Shown one piece after another: positions 48,801 to 60,440 of a stretch of 64,000 nucleotides of DNA. Where the stretch lies: positions 177,516-241,515 of the forward strand of contig JASAMV010005069.1 in assembly GCA_030248065.1 (NCBI GenBank), read 5' to 3'. Numbering within the stretch: position 1 is the first letter of the stretch; each line of letters opens with the position of its first letter. The translations under genes and the position numbers were made by a program. A model generated the notes under the pieces. That model was not told the origin of the DNA, made no database searches, and saw only the letters and a program-made list of their open reading frames with translations. Origin of the DNA: Rhynchonema sp. JSB1_4. Lineage: Eukaryota; Nematoda; Chromadorea; Monhysterida; Xyalidae.

Positions 48801-51800
48801 TCAAATCGAAACGGAAATATTTGTTTGGTACCCACGTGTCGCGTTGTCTCCTTGCCGTCTCCAAGTTCCTGAATCGACGGACTGAGTATCAAACTATGAT
48901 TGTGTCAACTTCGTAATTTAATCGTCGAAGTGAAAATAAAACCGCATGGCAGCACACATTTGATTGCAGATGTCCGGTTCATCGCGTAAACGTCGCATCG
49001 CCTACGTCGCGCCCGATTCGCACAATCACCACGCTGATGATGATGACGTCAGCAGTGATGCGGAGGAGGAGGAGGAGGAGGATGTGTCGAGTGTGATGAG
49101 TGAACAGTGAGTGTTGGTGGGGGATTTTCTCTTCCATTGTTTTTTTTTGAATGCGGTTTGGTTTGTCTTGATGTTGTGAGCTTTTTTTGGCTATTCGGCG
49201 ATGCTTCATGCACCTCTGATCCACCCGATCGTTTCGTGTCATCACTAGGAATAAGCCGGTTTATGTCGGAGACGCAACAAATGAAGTGGTTTTCGTGACA
49301 GATCAATCGAGTACGCGACGTCAACGGTGTCGAACCCTCCCCCGACGACCGACCAGCCCCCGGCCCCACCGTCCCACATCCCCCGTGCCACAGCACGTCG
49401 TCGTCGCAGCAGTGTCAGTCCACAAACAGTGCGTCGGTCGCCTGTTAGCAGAGTGAAACATCGCAATTCACAGCGACACAACAACAACAGTAATGGTACG
49501 AGAGGGCAGGAGGAGGATAATGTGACATCTGCAGAGTTAATGGCCAGGGACATCACTAACGTTGCGCAATTGTGAGTCTGCAGCTGTCTTATATTGAACC
49601 TGGCATTGGCTTTCATTTTTGTGCTCAAAATAGTTGTTTTGCAAGAGTGACCAGATCTGCTGTCACTTCTTTTTGGGTCATTTGGTGTATTTGCACACTG
49701 ACGATGGCCTGGTGCACCGGTGTGTGACAACAAGGCGAAACTTGTGGCTGATTCACTGCTATTTATTGATTGTATATACGTACCAGCATTCAGTTTATCA
49801 TCAATCCTTTTTCGGTTGCCCTGGAATATTATCGAATGTACACCAAAAGAGGTTCGTTTCGTGTTTTCACGAGCGTATTATCGTCAAAAGCGTCCTGATG
49901 GCCGTGAAGTTTCAACTTCTATCAACAATAAAACTAATATTTCACATCTACAGGCCAGCTTCATCACCCACGATGAACGATCCCGGATTTATCTACAGCG
50001 TAAGTGTTGTCTTCAGGACTTTGATGATTGTTTGTTTGTGCTTTCGGGCTCACTTCGCAATGCAGCAGATAGTTTTTATTCTCAAGAAATTGAAAAACGG
50101 TTGTAAGCAGAGTGTCTTTGGACCGTAAAGTGCACTGTTTGCAATGAAACGAGCATTTTCTGTGAGCTAAACGGTAGACAGAGCGTGCTTTTGGAAAAAC
50201 ATCAGCCTGAGACACGTTTTGTTGAGCTGAAGCACTTCACTGGCTCACAGACCAGTTTTTATGCGTTTGTTGTATTGATTTGACATTTACGTGCGTGATG
50301 GAGGTGATAGAGAGGTGCTCGTCTGCCATTAAGCTGTTTTGTCGAATGTTTGTCCCATCGAAAATTAACAACAAGAACAATTGTCATGGATTCAAATATT
50401 TTCACGAACAATACTGTTGACCCAATGACCAAGCTGCTGGGCACTATACAGCAATTACAGTCGGCCGCCAATTCTTACATTGAATTGCGAGCTGATTCGC
50501 CAAACTTGAGCGTAAGTGTTTGATTTTCTCTTTCGTTCAATTCAGAGTTACGAGACCGCAAGTTCATCTGTGATCGTAACGCGGCCCGACAGCAATAACA
50601 CTCATACGCAGAACTCAACGCGGCTTAGTCTTTTGGAACAACAGGTCAGAGCCGGCGATGTTTTTCGCTTTGCCTGTTTGTATGTGCGTGTGCATTGTGT
50701 AAGTGGCTGACTGGGCTTTTGTGTGGTTGCTTTTTCGTAAATCTTAAAAAAACATGGCTGATATTTTGTCTGCCAACGGAATTACTCATTCGGAAGCTCC
50801 TGTGAGCGTGGTGTCTTAGTAACGGCGTGTTTTTTATTCAGCATTATATTTATTGAATGCGTCTGGTCTGACCTTAGTTACTTATTCAACAACGCATCTT
50901 AAATATAGGTGACTATAATAAGTTTGGATTTGATTCATTCTATAAAATCTAAAAACAGCGGTTCGTTCCATTTCTATTCTGAACCCGTGCGTCGACAAGA
51001 AATGTCTGAAATATCAACCGAAGTTGTTCAGTTATTCGAAGCCTGCAAATGCGAGTGTATTGTGCATCAGTGGGCTGTACTTTGGTGTAAATGTGTGAAC
51101 TCGCAGGTTGAGTCTGCACGAAACGCCGTGTCCTTTTATGTTTTTGTGTCCAGGTACAGGTGGTGCTGGTGAAAAAAAGCAGTTTTTGCAAAAAGCCAAC
51201 AGGAACCAATTTTTTACGCAGGAATTAGCAACCTTGATTGCAGGTCGATAAACTGCGCCACGAACTACACGAAACCAAAGAGCGACTACTGGAGACAGAA
51301 CATGAGAACCATCGACTACGATCGTCATTGCATTACGCTGCGCCCGCCGTTGGTTGTTCTTATCTTTTTATTAAAACGAAAATGTGCACTTTTTGTAATT
51401 GCACATGAGCCAATCCTGGCGTATTCCGTTATTGCTAGACTATTAAACAGTAGATCAAATAGTAGCAACAGATTGTGGGTCAAACTGGTGGTGTCGGTCA
51501 CTCACAGTCGAGAGGCTTGTCTGCATGTATTCTGCATCAATTTGCAGCCACATTGTCCGCACCAGGAACCTCCATCGGCGCCAGCTGCCCGTCATTATGT
51601 GCCGTCATCCTCCTCTGACCACGAACGACCACCCTCACCACCGAGGTACACGGCTATTTTATTGTTCGGTAACTAGAGTTTCGTTCAAGGATTCGATGAC
51701 CTTGGCTGGTTTGGGCCTGCGTTAAAGCAAGAGCTATATTGTTGAAGTGATAAGATGCGTGAGTGATGGCGCGCTCATTGCCCTTTCGGTCCGAGTCGGC

Positions 51801-54800
51801 CTATCGTCAGACACGAAGGTGCCGTTTGTACTTTGTACACCCATAAATTGTCTATGATTTTATTTCGACAATAATTATTGGCACAACTTACAGACAACCA
51901 AGCACCAAGCCCGACCGTCCGACGTGGTTGTCGGAGCACAGCACAGCGCTGCAACAACATTTCCGACGCCAGTTGTCCACCATCGACTCGCAAGTGACTA
52001 GCGACGCTGATAAAATGTTATTGGTGGAACTGAGGTCCGTTTTTCTTAAATTCTTATTGGAATCGATCTCGAAATCAAGCTATTATTGCATTTGACTTTG
52101 ACAGCAGCTATATTCGGACTATATTTTCGTTTGCAAGCTCTGAGGTCTGTCTAACCCAAACAAGCTCGACCAGGCGTTGTGGTCGCCGTCCTCCCTTAGT
52201 AAGGCCGCTTTCACAATCATCCGGTTTCCGGAATCCGGTTTCCGGTTTCCGGAATTCAAATCTCAAAAAAATGAAATCCGGTTTCCGGTTTCCGGAATCC
52301 GGTTTTTATTTTCCGGTTTCCGTTTTCCCACCGGAAGTGCTTTCACATCATCCGTTCCGGTTTCCGGATTTGATGACTTGACGTGGTTTGACAGTTCTAT
52401 ATCACACACGAACCGCATTCCTTGTCCAGCTGGTGCCAACATACGCACTCTGTGCATGTTACAAAAGGAGACTTTGCTGTTTTTGGAGCTCTGCATTTTG
52501 ACCGCAGGACCAATTTTGGGCAACAGATTGCTCGACATATTCTTGAGACATCGATGGGACAAACATCTTATGTATACATACATATGTATACTGTGTAGCT
52601 GCATCTATTTTGACCATTCAAAGTTTTCTATCTGTATTTGACGTTATGTGCTTTATGAGCGTTTATATTGTGTGGTCAGCGCTGTTGAGCATGGCAACAT
52701 TATGCCGAAGTTGTCTTCATGCGGAGGTGTGTTACTGTCAGTATACTGTAGCAAGCAAGATGCTACTCTATACTCCAACTTGAAGGATGTTGTTCTGACT
52801 CGGGAAACTTGGCCGTTGCACTGTTCAACTTATATTTATTCCAGACAATTCACACCACAGCAAAACAAAAAAAGCCCTATCAACAAAAGCAACAGATAAA
52901 ATTAGCTACTGTACACATGCATGCAAGATTTGAGACACTTTCATTGCCCAACCAACCAAACAGAAAAGCTCTTGAAAACTTAGTTTGCAGAATTAGCGTT
53001 GGCGTTAATTCACGGAAAAGCCTCTGAAAATACCGTGATGTAACTTAAAAGAAACTAGGGACACTTAAATATCGAAAAGCCCCTGAAAACATCTGTTAGC
53101 CAGTTCAGATGATGATGACCGCAAAATAAGTTTTGCAGATAAATGATGCCAAACACTATGCAGTTATACCTACTTCAAGCTTCGAGAACAGCGCGCATCA
53201 CTCATAGATTTGGGGATATGATTGTGATAATAGTCACATACAGTACATAGTTCAGATGACTGCTCGTTCATGAAGCCAAGTTCTCACAAAGTAAAAGTGA
53301 GAAACAGTAAAATGTTGGCGTTACTGGATTCCTGAAAAAATTTGAGTCGGATAAAGGTGGTATCTTCAAGCGAATGTGCAAGACCAGAAGGAATACTGTG
53401 TGCACCGGTGCACGTTCCTTGGTCGTGTCCATATTTTTGCTGGTATATGGTGTATGAGCACTAAAGCATTGCCTCGTGGTCACGAAACCCACTAAATAGT
53501 ATACATGTACTGTATGTATATAGTCCAGCAACAGCTAACGCAGAATTTATGGCAGCCACACTGCCTGATTGGTAAAGCGGAAAATCCAGGGATAAGCTTG
53601 CTCGGTTTTAGACCGGAAGTTCGCAGGCATTTTTTTCTTTTCTTTTCTTTCTTGTTTTTCACCTTCAGACTCGGCTTATTCAACGCTTCGGTGCCTTCAA
53701 AAAGTTTTTTTTAAATTTTTGGCTGGCAGTCACTTAAAATGATTGCCTCTTCTGTGTCGTTATGCAGAAAAATCCATGCTTTGGCCACTTCTTTTTCTCT
53801 TTCTTTCTTTCGCGGTTTTTTGCTTGCTACCGTAACCCAAATCGAACCATTCCAATTTTCATGTCTGAAGCGAGCGCGCACGTTTTCCGCTTTACGGATC
53901 AGGCAATTTGACTGCCATAAATTCTGCGTTAGTTATTGTCGGACTATACATTGTTTAATAGACGAGGACTAGATGAGTTAATTTATATAGCAATAGCACG
54001 CTTTTATCACATAAGCAAGCAACGAATTACAAGCGATCGCGCAACCGCCAGCAATGGGCATGATAACAACACAGAAATCAAACTGATGTTGTGCAATGTA
54101 TGAGCAATGACAGTTTGCGCTTGGTAATGTGGTTTGCTCAGAAACAATCGCCAGCTACGGCACGCTTCAAAATGAGTAACAATTTTTCAGATCTTCACCA
54201 AAAAAGAGAGTGTAATCTGCTTTCTGTCAATGTCGATCGACATCCTACGGCTGTTAATACGAAATCCAGTTTGTCAGAAACAGAAAGCAGGTGATGTGCA
54301 GTAAAATGCTCAATGGCCCTGGTTTCAGACAAAATTTGTGTCCGGGAAGACAACTTTTAGGTCACCTTATAGGAACAAACGAGTGTGCCAGATCCAGAAG
54401 TAAAGATTCTTTGGTTGTGTTACGTGGTATAGCGGTATGGTATGGTACCACCAACTCAGCGCAGGAACAACTACACATCAGCACATGAACATGCGCGATG
54501 TGTTCCTGATCTTCAAAGTTCTTTCGGGTCTGAAAGCGTGGCTGTTGGCCTTTCTCAGCTACATTTATTCAATATATTTACGCCACGTTGCAAACCTTCT
54601 GAAAATACCGCTAGAATGCATCAATACATCAGTTATATTCGTTAATATTATAAGCATATAATTTACTTGTGTGTAGACACGAACAACAAGTCATCACACA
54701 AGCAAACGTGTCCATCTCATGACGTCCACAACCCATTATGCACCCAAAACCGGATAAAAAATTAGAACCGGTTCTAAATGGGCTTTTCCGGTTTCCGGTC

Positions 54801-57800
54801 GCCGGAAAACGGATTTGATTTAGGGCGAAAACCGGAAACCGGATGATTGTGAAAGCAACTTCCGGAAACCGGAAACCGGAAAAAAACATTTAGGGAAACC
54901 GGATCTGATGCCAATTCCGGAAACCGGAAACCGGATTCCGGAAACCGGATGATTGTGAAAGCGGCCTAACCACCAGCATTTCCTGAATTGTTATTGAAAA
55001 ATCCCATACGTACCATACATATGCGTCACTGTATATGCCACGCACCAAACTGCGGTCAATCTTGTATGTAGTTTTGCGCGGTCTTGGCCCTGATTTTGCT
55101 GTCAGAATCGAGACTGCCTTTGCCCATGGTGAAGTGTGACACAAAGGCCACAAAATGGAAGGGATGCGGTGTAGTACCCATGGTTGCGCAAATGCCACAA
55201 ATACGATGTTTCATTCAATGACATCAGATCACAATGCGACCGTCTATCATCACCTTCGTCCACTACCCATGCGCTCGACATTGGTTTGTGTGCCGATTTG
55301 ATGCGCCAGATCGACTCGATGTACGAACGAATAGGGGTAAGCTGTGGCACACAACAACCACCTGCTGTTGCTAACACCGAATGTTGTGACTCACAGCTGG
55401 TCGCACAACTGAGGCATGATGTGGCACGCTTGAAGGTCTGTAATGCTTGCACGTTGCACCAACTTGTTTGCAAATAGTTTTAACAGCATAATCGACCATA
55501 ATGCACCCATCCTCAGTAACAACCGACATGTTAGGTCAAAATGGCATTCCAATCTAACCAACCTCAACATTCGAAGGTCCAAGAGCAGAAATGGCGTCAC
55601 AAGGCCGATCTGGCGGCGAATGTTGAGTGGAGGAACGAAGTGGCAGAACTTGAACACGAACTGGTGGAAGCTCAGGTGCTGCATTGTACAGTGTGTATTG
55701 CGTGCACGAAACATCAGACATCGTGACAAACTTTGTGTTCGGCGGTTTTGAACCTGTATTTTTCTCGTGATAACAATATGTTGTTGACCATGGGCAGAGG
55801 ACAGTTGTGAAAATGACTCAAACGTATACTTGCGGTATTTCACAAACATTTTTTTGACGGAAACATTTTGAAATTTTTTCCAAGGCAGTTTTCCGACTTC
55901 GGAACAAGCGGTGTTGCAGCTGGGGAATGGGGTTCCCCTCGCAACCACCCCTTGGGGGAGGGGTGGGTACTTTGCAACCGTCCCGGAGAGTACCTGCAAC
56001 CATCAATTCATAGTTTTCATGAGAAAAAAGGGGTGTTTTCTATCTAAAGATCCCAAAAGTCGCACGCTCCGAGCGCAAACCGCCATAATCGCTATTTTAG
56101 GCAAATTTTCTGCTGAAATGCAAAAAAAACACTCAGCAATGTTTGTCCAATTTTCAGTACGCAAAAAACATCCTTTTTAGGACCTCAGCGGTTCTTTGCA
56201 AGCTTTTTTTGAAGTTGAGTGAAGAGTACCTCACGACCACCTGGATCCATTCCCCTGGGAGCACCTTGCAACCATTTTCCTACATACACTGGGAACAAGA
56301 TCCTGATAGAATAAGTCACCAAGTGTGCGAATGGGCGACAAATGATGAAAAGAATAACGCGAAGCATAGCTGCAAGTTAATTACTTTATAAAAAGCCTCA
56401 TTTTTTGCTTTACTTTTTGATAAACGGAAACAAGATCCCACTGTAGGGTGCACCTGGAAAAATATATTGGAAAAGAAAAAAATAACGCGGAAAAATTTCG
56501 GAACAATTTCCGACGTTTTTACAGAACTTCCTGGGTTTTGCTTCGAGTGACTAGTGGGAACTTTTCCTTCGGTGTCTGACTGCATTGCCTGACTAATCAA
56601 GCACTGCTTTAACTATTATGATAGATTATCAAAATATACAGTAGCATTTTCGCACTGCAATGTGTACTAACTTTCTGAAAGTCCTGAAATTATTGAGGAA
56701 TTCGATAACAAAGCAGCGATCACCATTTGACTTTTCAGGCGAATCACCAGGACGAGTTATCGCATATGCGAGCGACGTTCGAACATAAAATCGATAAACT
56801 CAAACAGCGATTAGACGATGAAGAGACGTTGAGACGAAGTTTGCAGTCGGATATGCAGCAGTTGAAGGTCGGACTTGGCAATGGCTCATTACTTTTTGGG
56901 TGTTCAACTTTTTTGAGTGCCGCCCACAACCAGCAAGTGGTAGCGTGGTCTGCACAATGGGTTTGCACCGCTTTTCGTTTATGCCGCAGCTAGGTTTGAG
57001 TACAGTCAGCCATTATGTTTTTGTTTCGTCAGTCAAAGATTCTCCATTGTGTCTGTACGTGGATTGGTGTGGAGCCTAAGAATTGAGCATTGGACACGTT
57101 CGAGTATATGCAGGTGCGTGGTGACCACAGTCTGGAGACACTGAAACGTTCGCACGATGAAATGTTGCGCAGCACTCGGGATCGATATGAACGGGACCTG
57201 GCACAGTTGACGGTCAGACATGAACAAGAGTTGCAGGATGAAAAGGAGGCAACCAGACAGGGTATGTCGTCGTGGTGTTTGTCATTATTGAGGGAACAAA
57301 GCGATTAAAAAACGAACACTTGGTTAAGTATCCGTTTTTTATGAAGCTCAGTTGGCGCAGTGCATCCGATGTTCTTCAGTCTGAAATTTTATCTTTAGTT
57401 AGTCCAACCCCGTTTAAGAACTAATAAAACCTTCGGAGACCTATTTAAATCAAGTCATCGTGTACAACACTGGATTTCCACCTATATCCCTGCAGAGGTG
57501 TCAAATGCGGTTATGTTTTACTCGAGCAATAAGACCTGCTCGAGGTCCTTTTGGAGGTCAATAGGCCAGAGGTGTTCGCACCGACAAGGCCTGGCACCTC
57601 GCCCGTCTGTGAAAACAGGCCGAAACGGGCAAACTGACTGCCGTTACATTATTGAAGTGATAATGTCGGTCGCATTCTCAGCGCTTGACGCCCTTCAACG
57701 TGCGCATCGTGCTGAAATCGAACGTTTGAGCGGTGCAGCAGCTGCTGGCAGCCATTCAGCCACGAATGGTGCCAAGGCTGCACAGCAAACAGCTGGTGCT

Positions 57801-60440
57801 GGTGGCAGACAACGATCACCACCTGATGCCAGACAGAGGTGAGGCGTCGTTTGTGGGTGTGTTCGTACGTGACACGGTAACGGTCACCTACGGGGAGGGG
57901 TTATACTGTCATAAAGAACCGTTCTTTATTTTTCGTGGAAAAAAACTTTTTTTTTCCAAATACTTTTCCAGTACTTAAGAACGTAATTTCGAAAAATATA
58001 ACAATTTCAGTGCAAAATTTGTTCGAAGTGACGAGAGTGCTCTTGAAGAGTGTTGATGTCTGTCGAAAACACTTGGTTTACACGCTTTTTGGCCCATTTT
58101 GGGCCGGTTAATTTTTATGCTCGAGCCAATTTTTCACTGAAATCGAAAAACTCATCAGTTTTGCATTACAATTTTTTAGAAAAATTGGAATAAAGTACCG
58201 ATATTTTTCCGATCAAAAAAAGAAAAGGTACCCACGGAAAAATAAATGGAAAAGTATTCGGGTCTCGGAAAAAAACGGTTTTTTTCGGTTTTTTTTCCGA
58301 AAAAAAACCGGTTTTTTTCCGCCTGCCAGTATAGGAGGGGTACTGTGTTCGCTTTACCAGAACAATAGCCAGTTGTGTTTCTAGTCGCCAATGAAACTAG
58401 TCTCGTGAATAGTTTGTAGTAATGGTCAACAAACAGTAATAACAACGGTGACAATATTGTGAGCATTTGCAGTTCAATGCTGGAGCGAATGAACTGCGAA
58501 CTGGGCGACCTGTCCGCTGCGTATTCGAGCAAATGTCTGGAGAACGCACGGCTGCAACAAGTCATACAGGACATGCGCAACAGAATGGCACACTCGGAGT
58601 ACGTGCACTTTGGGTTGCTTACATGTTATGAACACAAACATTTACTGAACCATTGGTTTGATTGGACCTGTCTCCCATGCTTCGAGTATTTCGACATCGA
58701 TGACGTTTCGACCAGTTGTTCATAGATAGGTAGTTTTTGTGTTAATCGGAATCGGAACCAAAAAGGAGTCGACTGATTCACGTCCCGTCACGGAAACGAA
58801 TAGTATACTTGTATTGTAAATGTGGATCTGCGCATAACATTGATGAAATGGCGGGTTTTGGTGGTCCTATTTGGCACCTGAAAGAAATTTCAGTTCCGAG
58901 GAACGCACGCCCCCGAGCGCTGCGCCAACAACGGTGCACAAGCCGGTGCTGGCCAGTGATAAACGTAAGTTTGCATTGGCGTATTTTCTGACATTCATCA
59001 GTTCTCATCTTATCGCATCTGAATTCTAGCGCTCAGTGTGAATCGCAGGTAAGAGATATTGCTGACTGACTGCTGTTTTTATGTTATTGCTGTGTGCAGT
59101 GTTGCCCCAATTTTTGTTGGTCTCTGGCTGTTTTGTGAAACTCTGTACACTGTGTCTGGTGCCTACCCGCTGGATTAGGCTTTGTACGCTGGCTGTAGTA
59201 AATAGAATCGCTTAGATTTGACATGTCAGCAGATCCTTATATCCCTATCGTTACGCCCTCGTTTGTGAGCCTGGTCCCCACAAAGATGGTCCGTTTTATT
59301 ATACCTGGCCACCTATGCGAGTCAATCTGCCCTTAAACAATAGCCAAACAACTATTGGACAGACGACCCCTGTGGACCAATAACTTTTTGTCCAACACAC
59401 ATACTCTCCTGCATCCTCTCCAAAGCTGTTCACCACGTTTAGCGGGTACCGTAGGCGTGACAAGTGCTGGTGAATGTTTCTATGAGTTCTGGTTTTTCTG
59501 AACAGCTAAATGATTCTACTGCTTGTTTAATTGAAACGCTACGTAACAATATTGCTGCCGGCCGCTGCGTGCTGCAGACTTATTTGTGCGGTGCAGTTCA
59601 CCCTCCTTATAATGGAATGATCTTTGTTCTGAACCTGACATTTTCGGTCAGTTTATCCGGTTGGTTAATTGTAGATTGAAAGCCGCCGAACTATCAGTTG
59701 CCATAAAACGATACAGAGTCACTGTAAAAGGGGTGAACTGTACTTGTGAAAGATTCCAATTTGTAGTTGTGGAGCATGACGTGCGTGTGTGTGCAGTGCA
59801 GTGCACTTCAGGTCATTATCTCGTCGCAAAATTTTAAAGGTTGCCACGTTTTCGTTCAGACCCGCCAACGCGAGCGGCACCGAGCGACAACAGCGAAAGT
59901 GCCAGTCTCGCACCGGAATCCCGACCACAACAGACACCGTCACCGTTGGGCGCACTGGTGCCCGGCCGAAACTCGGACAACAAACAACAACGCAATCGAC
60001 GTAGAGGTATGGCGGGTATGATGGTTCACTGGCGTTTATTGTGGTGAATTGGTACATGGTTGAATGATCTTTTTTGTCAACAATTGCTCCTAAATTTTTT
60101 TGGCATTGAATGTGTGTGATTTTTCTGAAAAACGTTGCGTGATCTCTGTAACGCGCTGAAAGTGCGCCAGCTTTGCTTTGGTCAAGTGATCACCGTGTGG
60201 ACTACGTGCAAGTGGTGTATGAGCTGCCAGTTGATGTACACAAAACTGTGAACAGCAAGAGCCACGCACTAACTGAGATTTCCACTTCCAGACCCTCGTT
60301 TCCACAGCGTGCCCGGCCTGCGTACCACATTAGTGGCGCACCCGCACGACCATATTGATATAAATGCGGTACTCGAAGTGCCTGTATCACAAAGGCGGCT
60401 CTTCTTTGAGGCGCTATCTATGCAGACTACACATTTGTGA
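39838..60440 (+). CDS. MPRIP: MPRIP / outspread homologue (myosin phosphatase Rho-interacting protein), complete
   Basis: A cytosolic actin-binding scaffold; in mammals it links RhoA and myosin phosphatase, and the fly homologue is outspread. Exons: 39838-39951, 44207-44356, 45309-45448, 45724-45868, 46126-46426, 46567-46703, 46942-47063, 47351-47462, 47562-47636, 47729-47869, 48970-49106, 49302-49571, 49954-49999, 50434-50511, 50546-50644, 51244-51348, 51548-51645, 51894-52034, 55228-55336, 55397-55435, 55577-55675, 56739-56867, 57114-57261, 57682-57838, 58473-58598, 58894-58964, 59860-60006, 60292-60440. All 28 are in phase: 1194 residues (human about 1025). Exon 1 gives CSKFQANQFNKTRCQHCF, the family N-terminus. 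PH domain 1 is about 47-143 (GYLFVAPDN, RRWQRRFFYLF, WLELLSMY); PH2 about 342-432 (RKGWLMLRG, WQKHWVVLAG, SWIQAIQQ). An acidic stretch and Ser/Pro-rich linker follow, then coiled coil about 803-1072 with YSSKCLENARLQQ. Exon 14 start and the last exon are the least certain. Confidence 0.93.
40014..40663. mobile_element. hAT-type MITE, family A, copy 5 with a long tandem array (8-bp TSD CAAAGCAG)
   Basis: The ends CAGCGTAGTTCCTGG and CCAGGAACTACACTG are flanked by CAAAGCAG at 40006-40013 and 40664-40671. From about 40035 to 40350 a unit of roughly 33-34 bp (GCGGCGGTTAGTGTACC, TACCCCTTTTTTCC) repeats about ten times. It lies in MPRIP intron 1, 55 bp after the exon 1 donor. Confidence 0.94.
40773..41144. 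mobile_element. hAT-type MITE, family E (8-bp TSD CCACTGGA)
   Basis: The ends CAGTGCCGTGGCT and AGCCACAGCACTG are inverted, with CCACTGGA at 40765-40772 and 41145-41152. Subterminal units read TGGTACCCTACCCGCCCC. It is in MPRIP intron 1. Confidence 0.92.
41153..44206. other. Rest of MPRIP intron 1
   Basis: No exon is supported. A 147-codon open frame at 41437-41880 has no known domain and no splice link. A block CCGTATAGCCTCTAATTTAAG near 42730 looks like one end of another TA-type MITE, without a partner. A run of 10 G is at about 43987. Confidence 0.5.
44555..44880. mobile_element. Inverted-repeat MITE with GGGCGCCCTTAGTCA ends
   Basis: In the MPRIP intron 44357-45308. The left end GGGCGCCCTTAGTCA and right end TGACTAAGGGCGCCC are inverted, and the arms repeat CATTTCCATTTTCC and CTTGGACATAG in mirror order around a centre at about 44710. 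The left flank is TTAA, the right TAAT, so the target duplication is imperfect or mutated. Confidence 0.82.
45075..45115. repeat. Half copy of the AACTTGGTGATC element
   Basis: In an MPRIP intron. It reads ATGTCACGTGACC, then GCAGATCCGATCACCAAGTT, matching the right halves of the elements at 1687-1880 and 19928-20096. The other end is not visible. Confidence 0.4.
49693..49745 (+). repeat. Copy of a dispersed GACGATGGCCTGGTGCAC motif
   Basis: In an MPRIP intron. It reads CACACTGACGATGGCCTGG, TGCACCGGTGTGTGACAAC and AAGGCGAAACTTG. It is the best preserved of four copies (1204, 16279, 22583, 49693). Confidence 0.5.
52202..54967. mobile_element. 2.77 kb inverted-repeat transposon with TTTCCGG arrays
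   Basis: In the MPRIP intron 52035-55227. The left end AGGCCGCTTTCACAATCATC is the exact inverse of the right end GATGATTGTGAAAGCGGCCT; arrays of TCCGGTTTCCGG face inward on both sides. No transposase frame is recognised in the interior, which holds a smaller nested MITE. No clear target duplication. Confidence 0.88.
53521..53946. mobile_element. TA-flanked MITE nested in the 2.77 kb element
   Basis: The ends TAGTCC and GGACTA lie beside TA on both sides. The arms CTAACGCAGAATTTATGGCAG and its inverse continue as CTGAT..GTAAAGCGGAAAA. The interior is T-rich. About 426 bp. Confidence 0.78.
55900..56460. repeat. Probable MITE with GCAACC units, ends unresolved
   Basis: In the MPRIP intron 55676-56738. 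GCAACCNNCCC-type words (TCGCAACCACCCC, TTGCAACCGTCCC, CTGCAACCATC, TTGCAACCATTTTCC) occur on both sides of an AT-rich core with TTTTAGG words, like the design of families A and D. Terminal repeats and a duplication could not be placed. Confidence 0.4.
57902..58333. mobile_element. hAT-like MITE, family C, copy 2 (8-bp TSD GGAGGGGT)
   Basis: The ends TATACTG and CAGTATA are inverted, and GGAGGGGT is exact at 57894-57901 and 58334-58341. CGGTTTTTTTCCG arrays and the phrase TTTTCCAGTACTTAAG match copy 1 at 34564-35009. It is in the MPRIP intron 57839-58472. Confidence 0.9.

Noticed and set aside
49693..49745. Possible hammerhead ribozyme (CTGACGA ... GAAAC)
   Set aside because: The core words fit CUGANGA and GAAA, but stem II pairs only after a two-base bulge, the 16279 copy breaks the pairing, and no suitable stem I/III or cleavage-site context is seen.
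59030..59048. 19-bp MPRIP micro-exon
   Set aside because: Splice consensus is present, but including it shifts the frame of the next exon; direct joining 58964 to 59860 keeps an open, Ser/Pro-rich frame.
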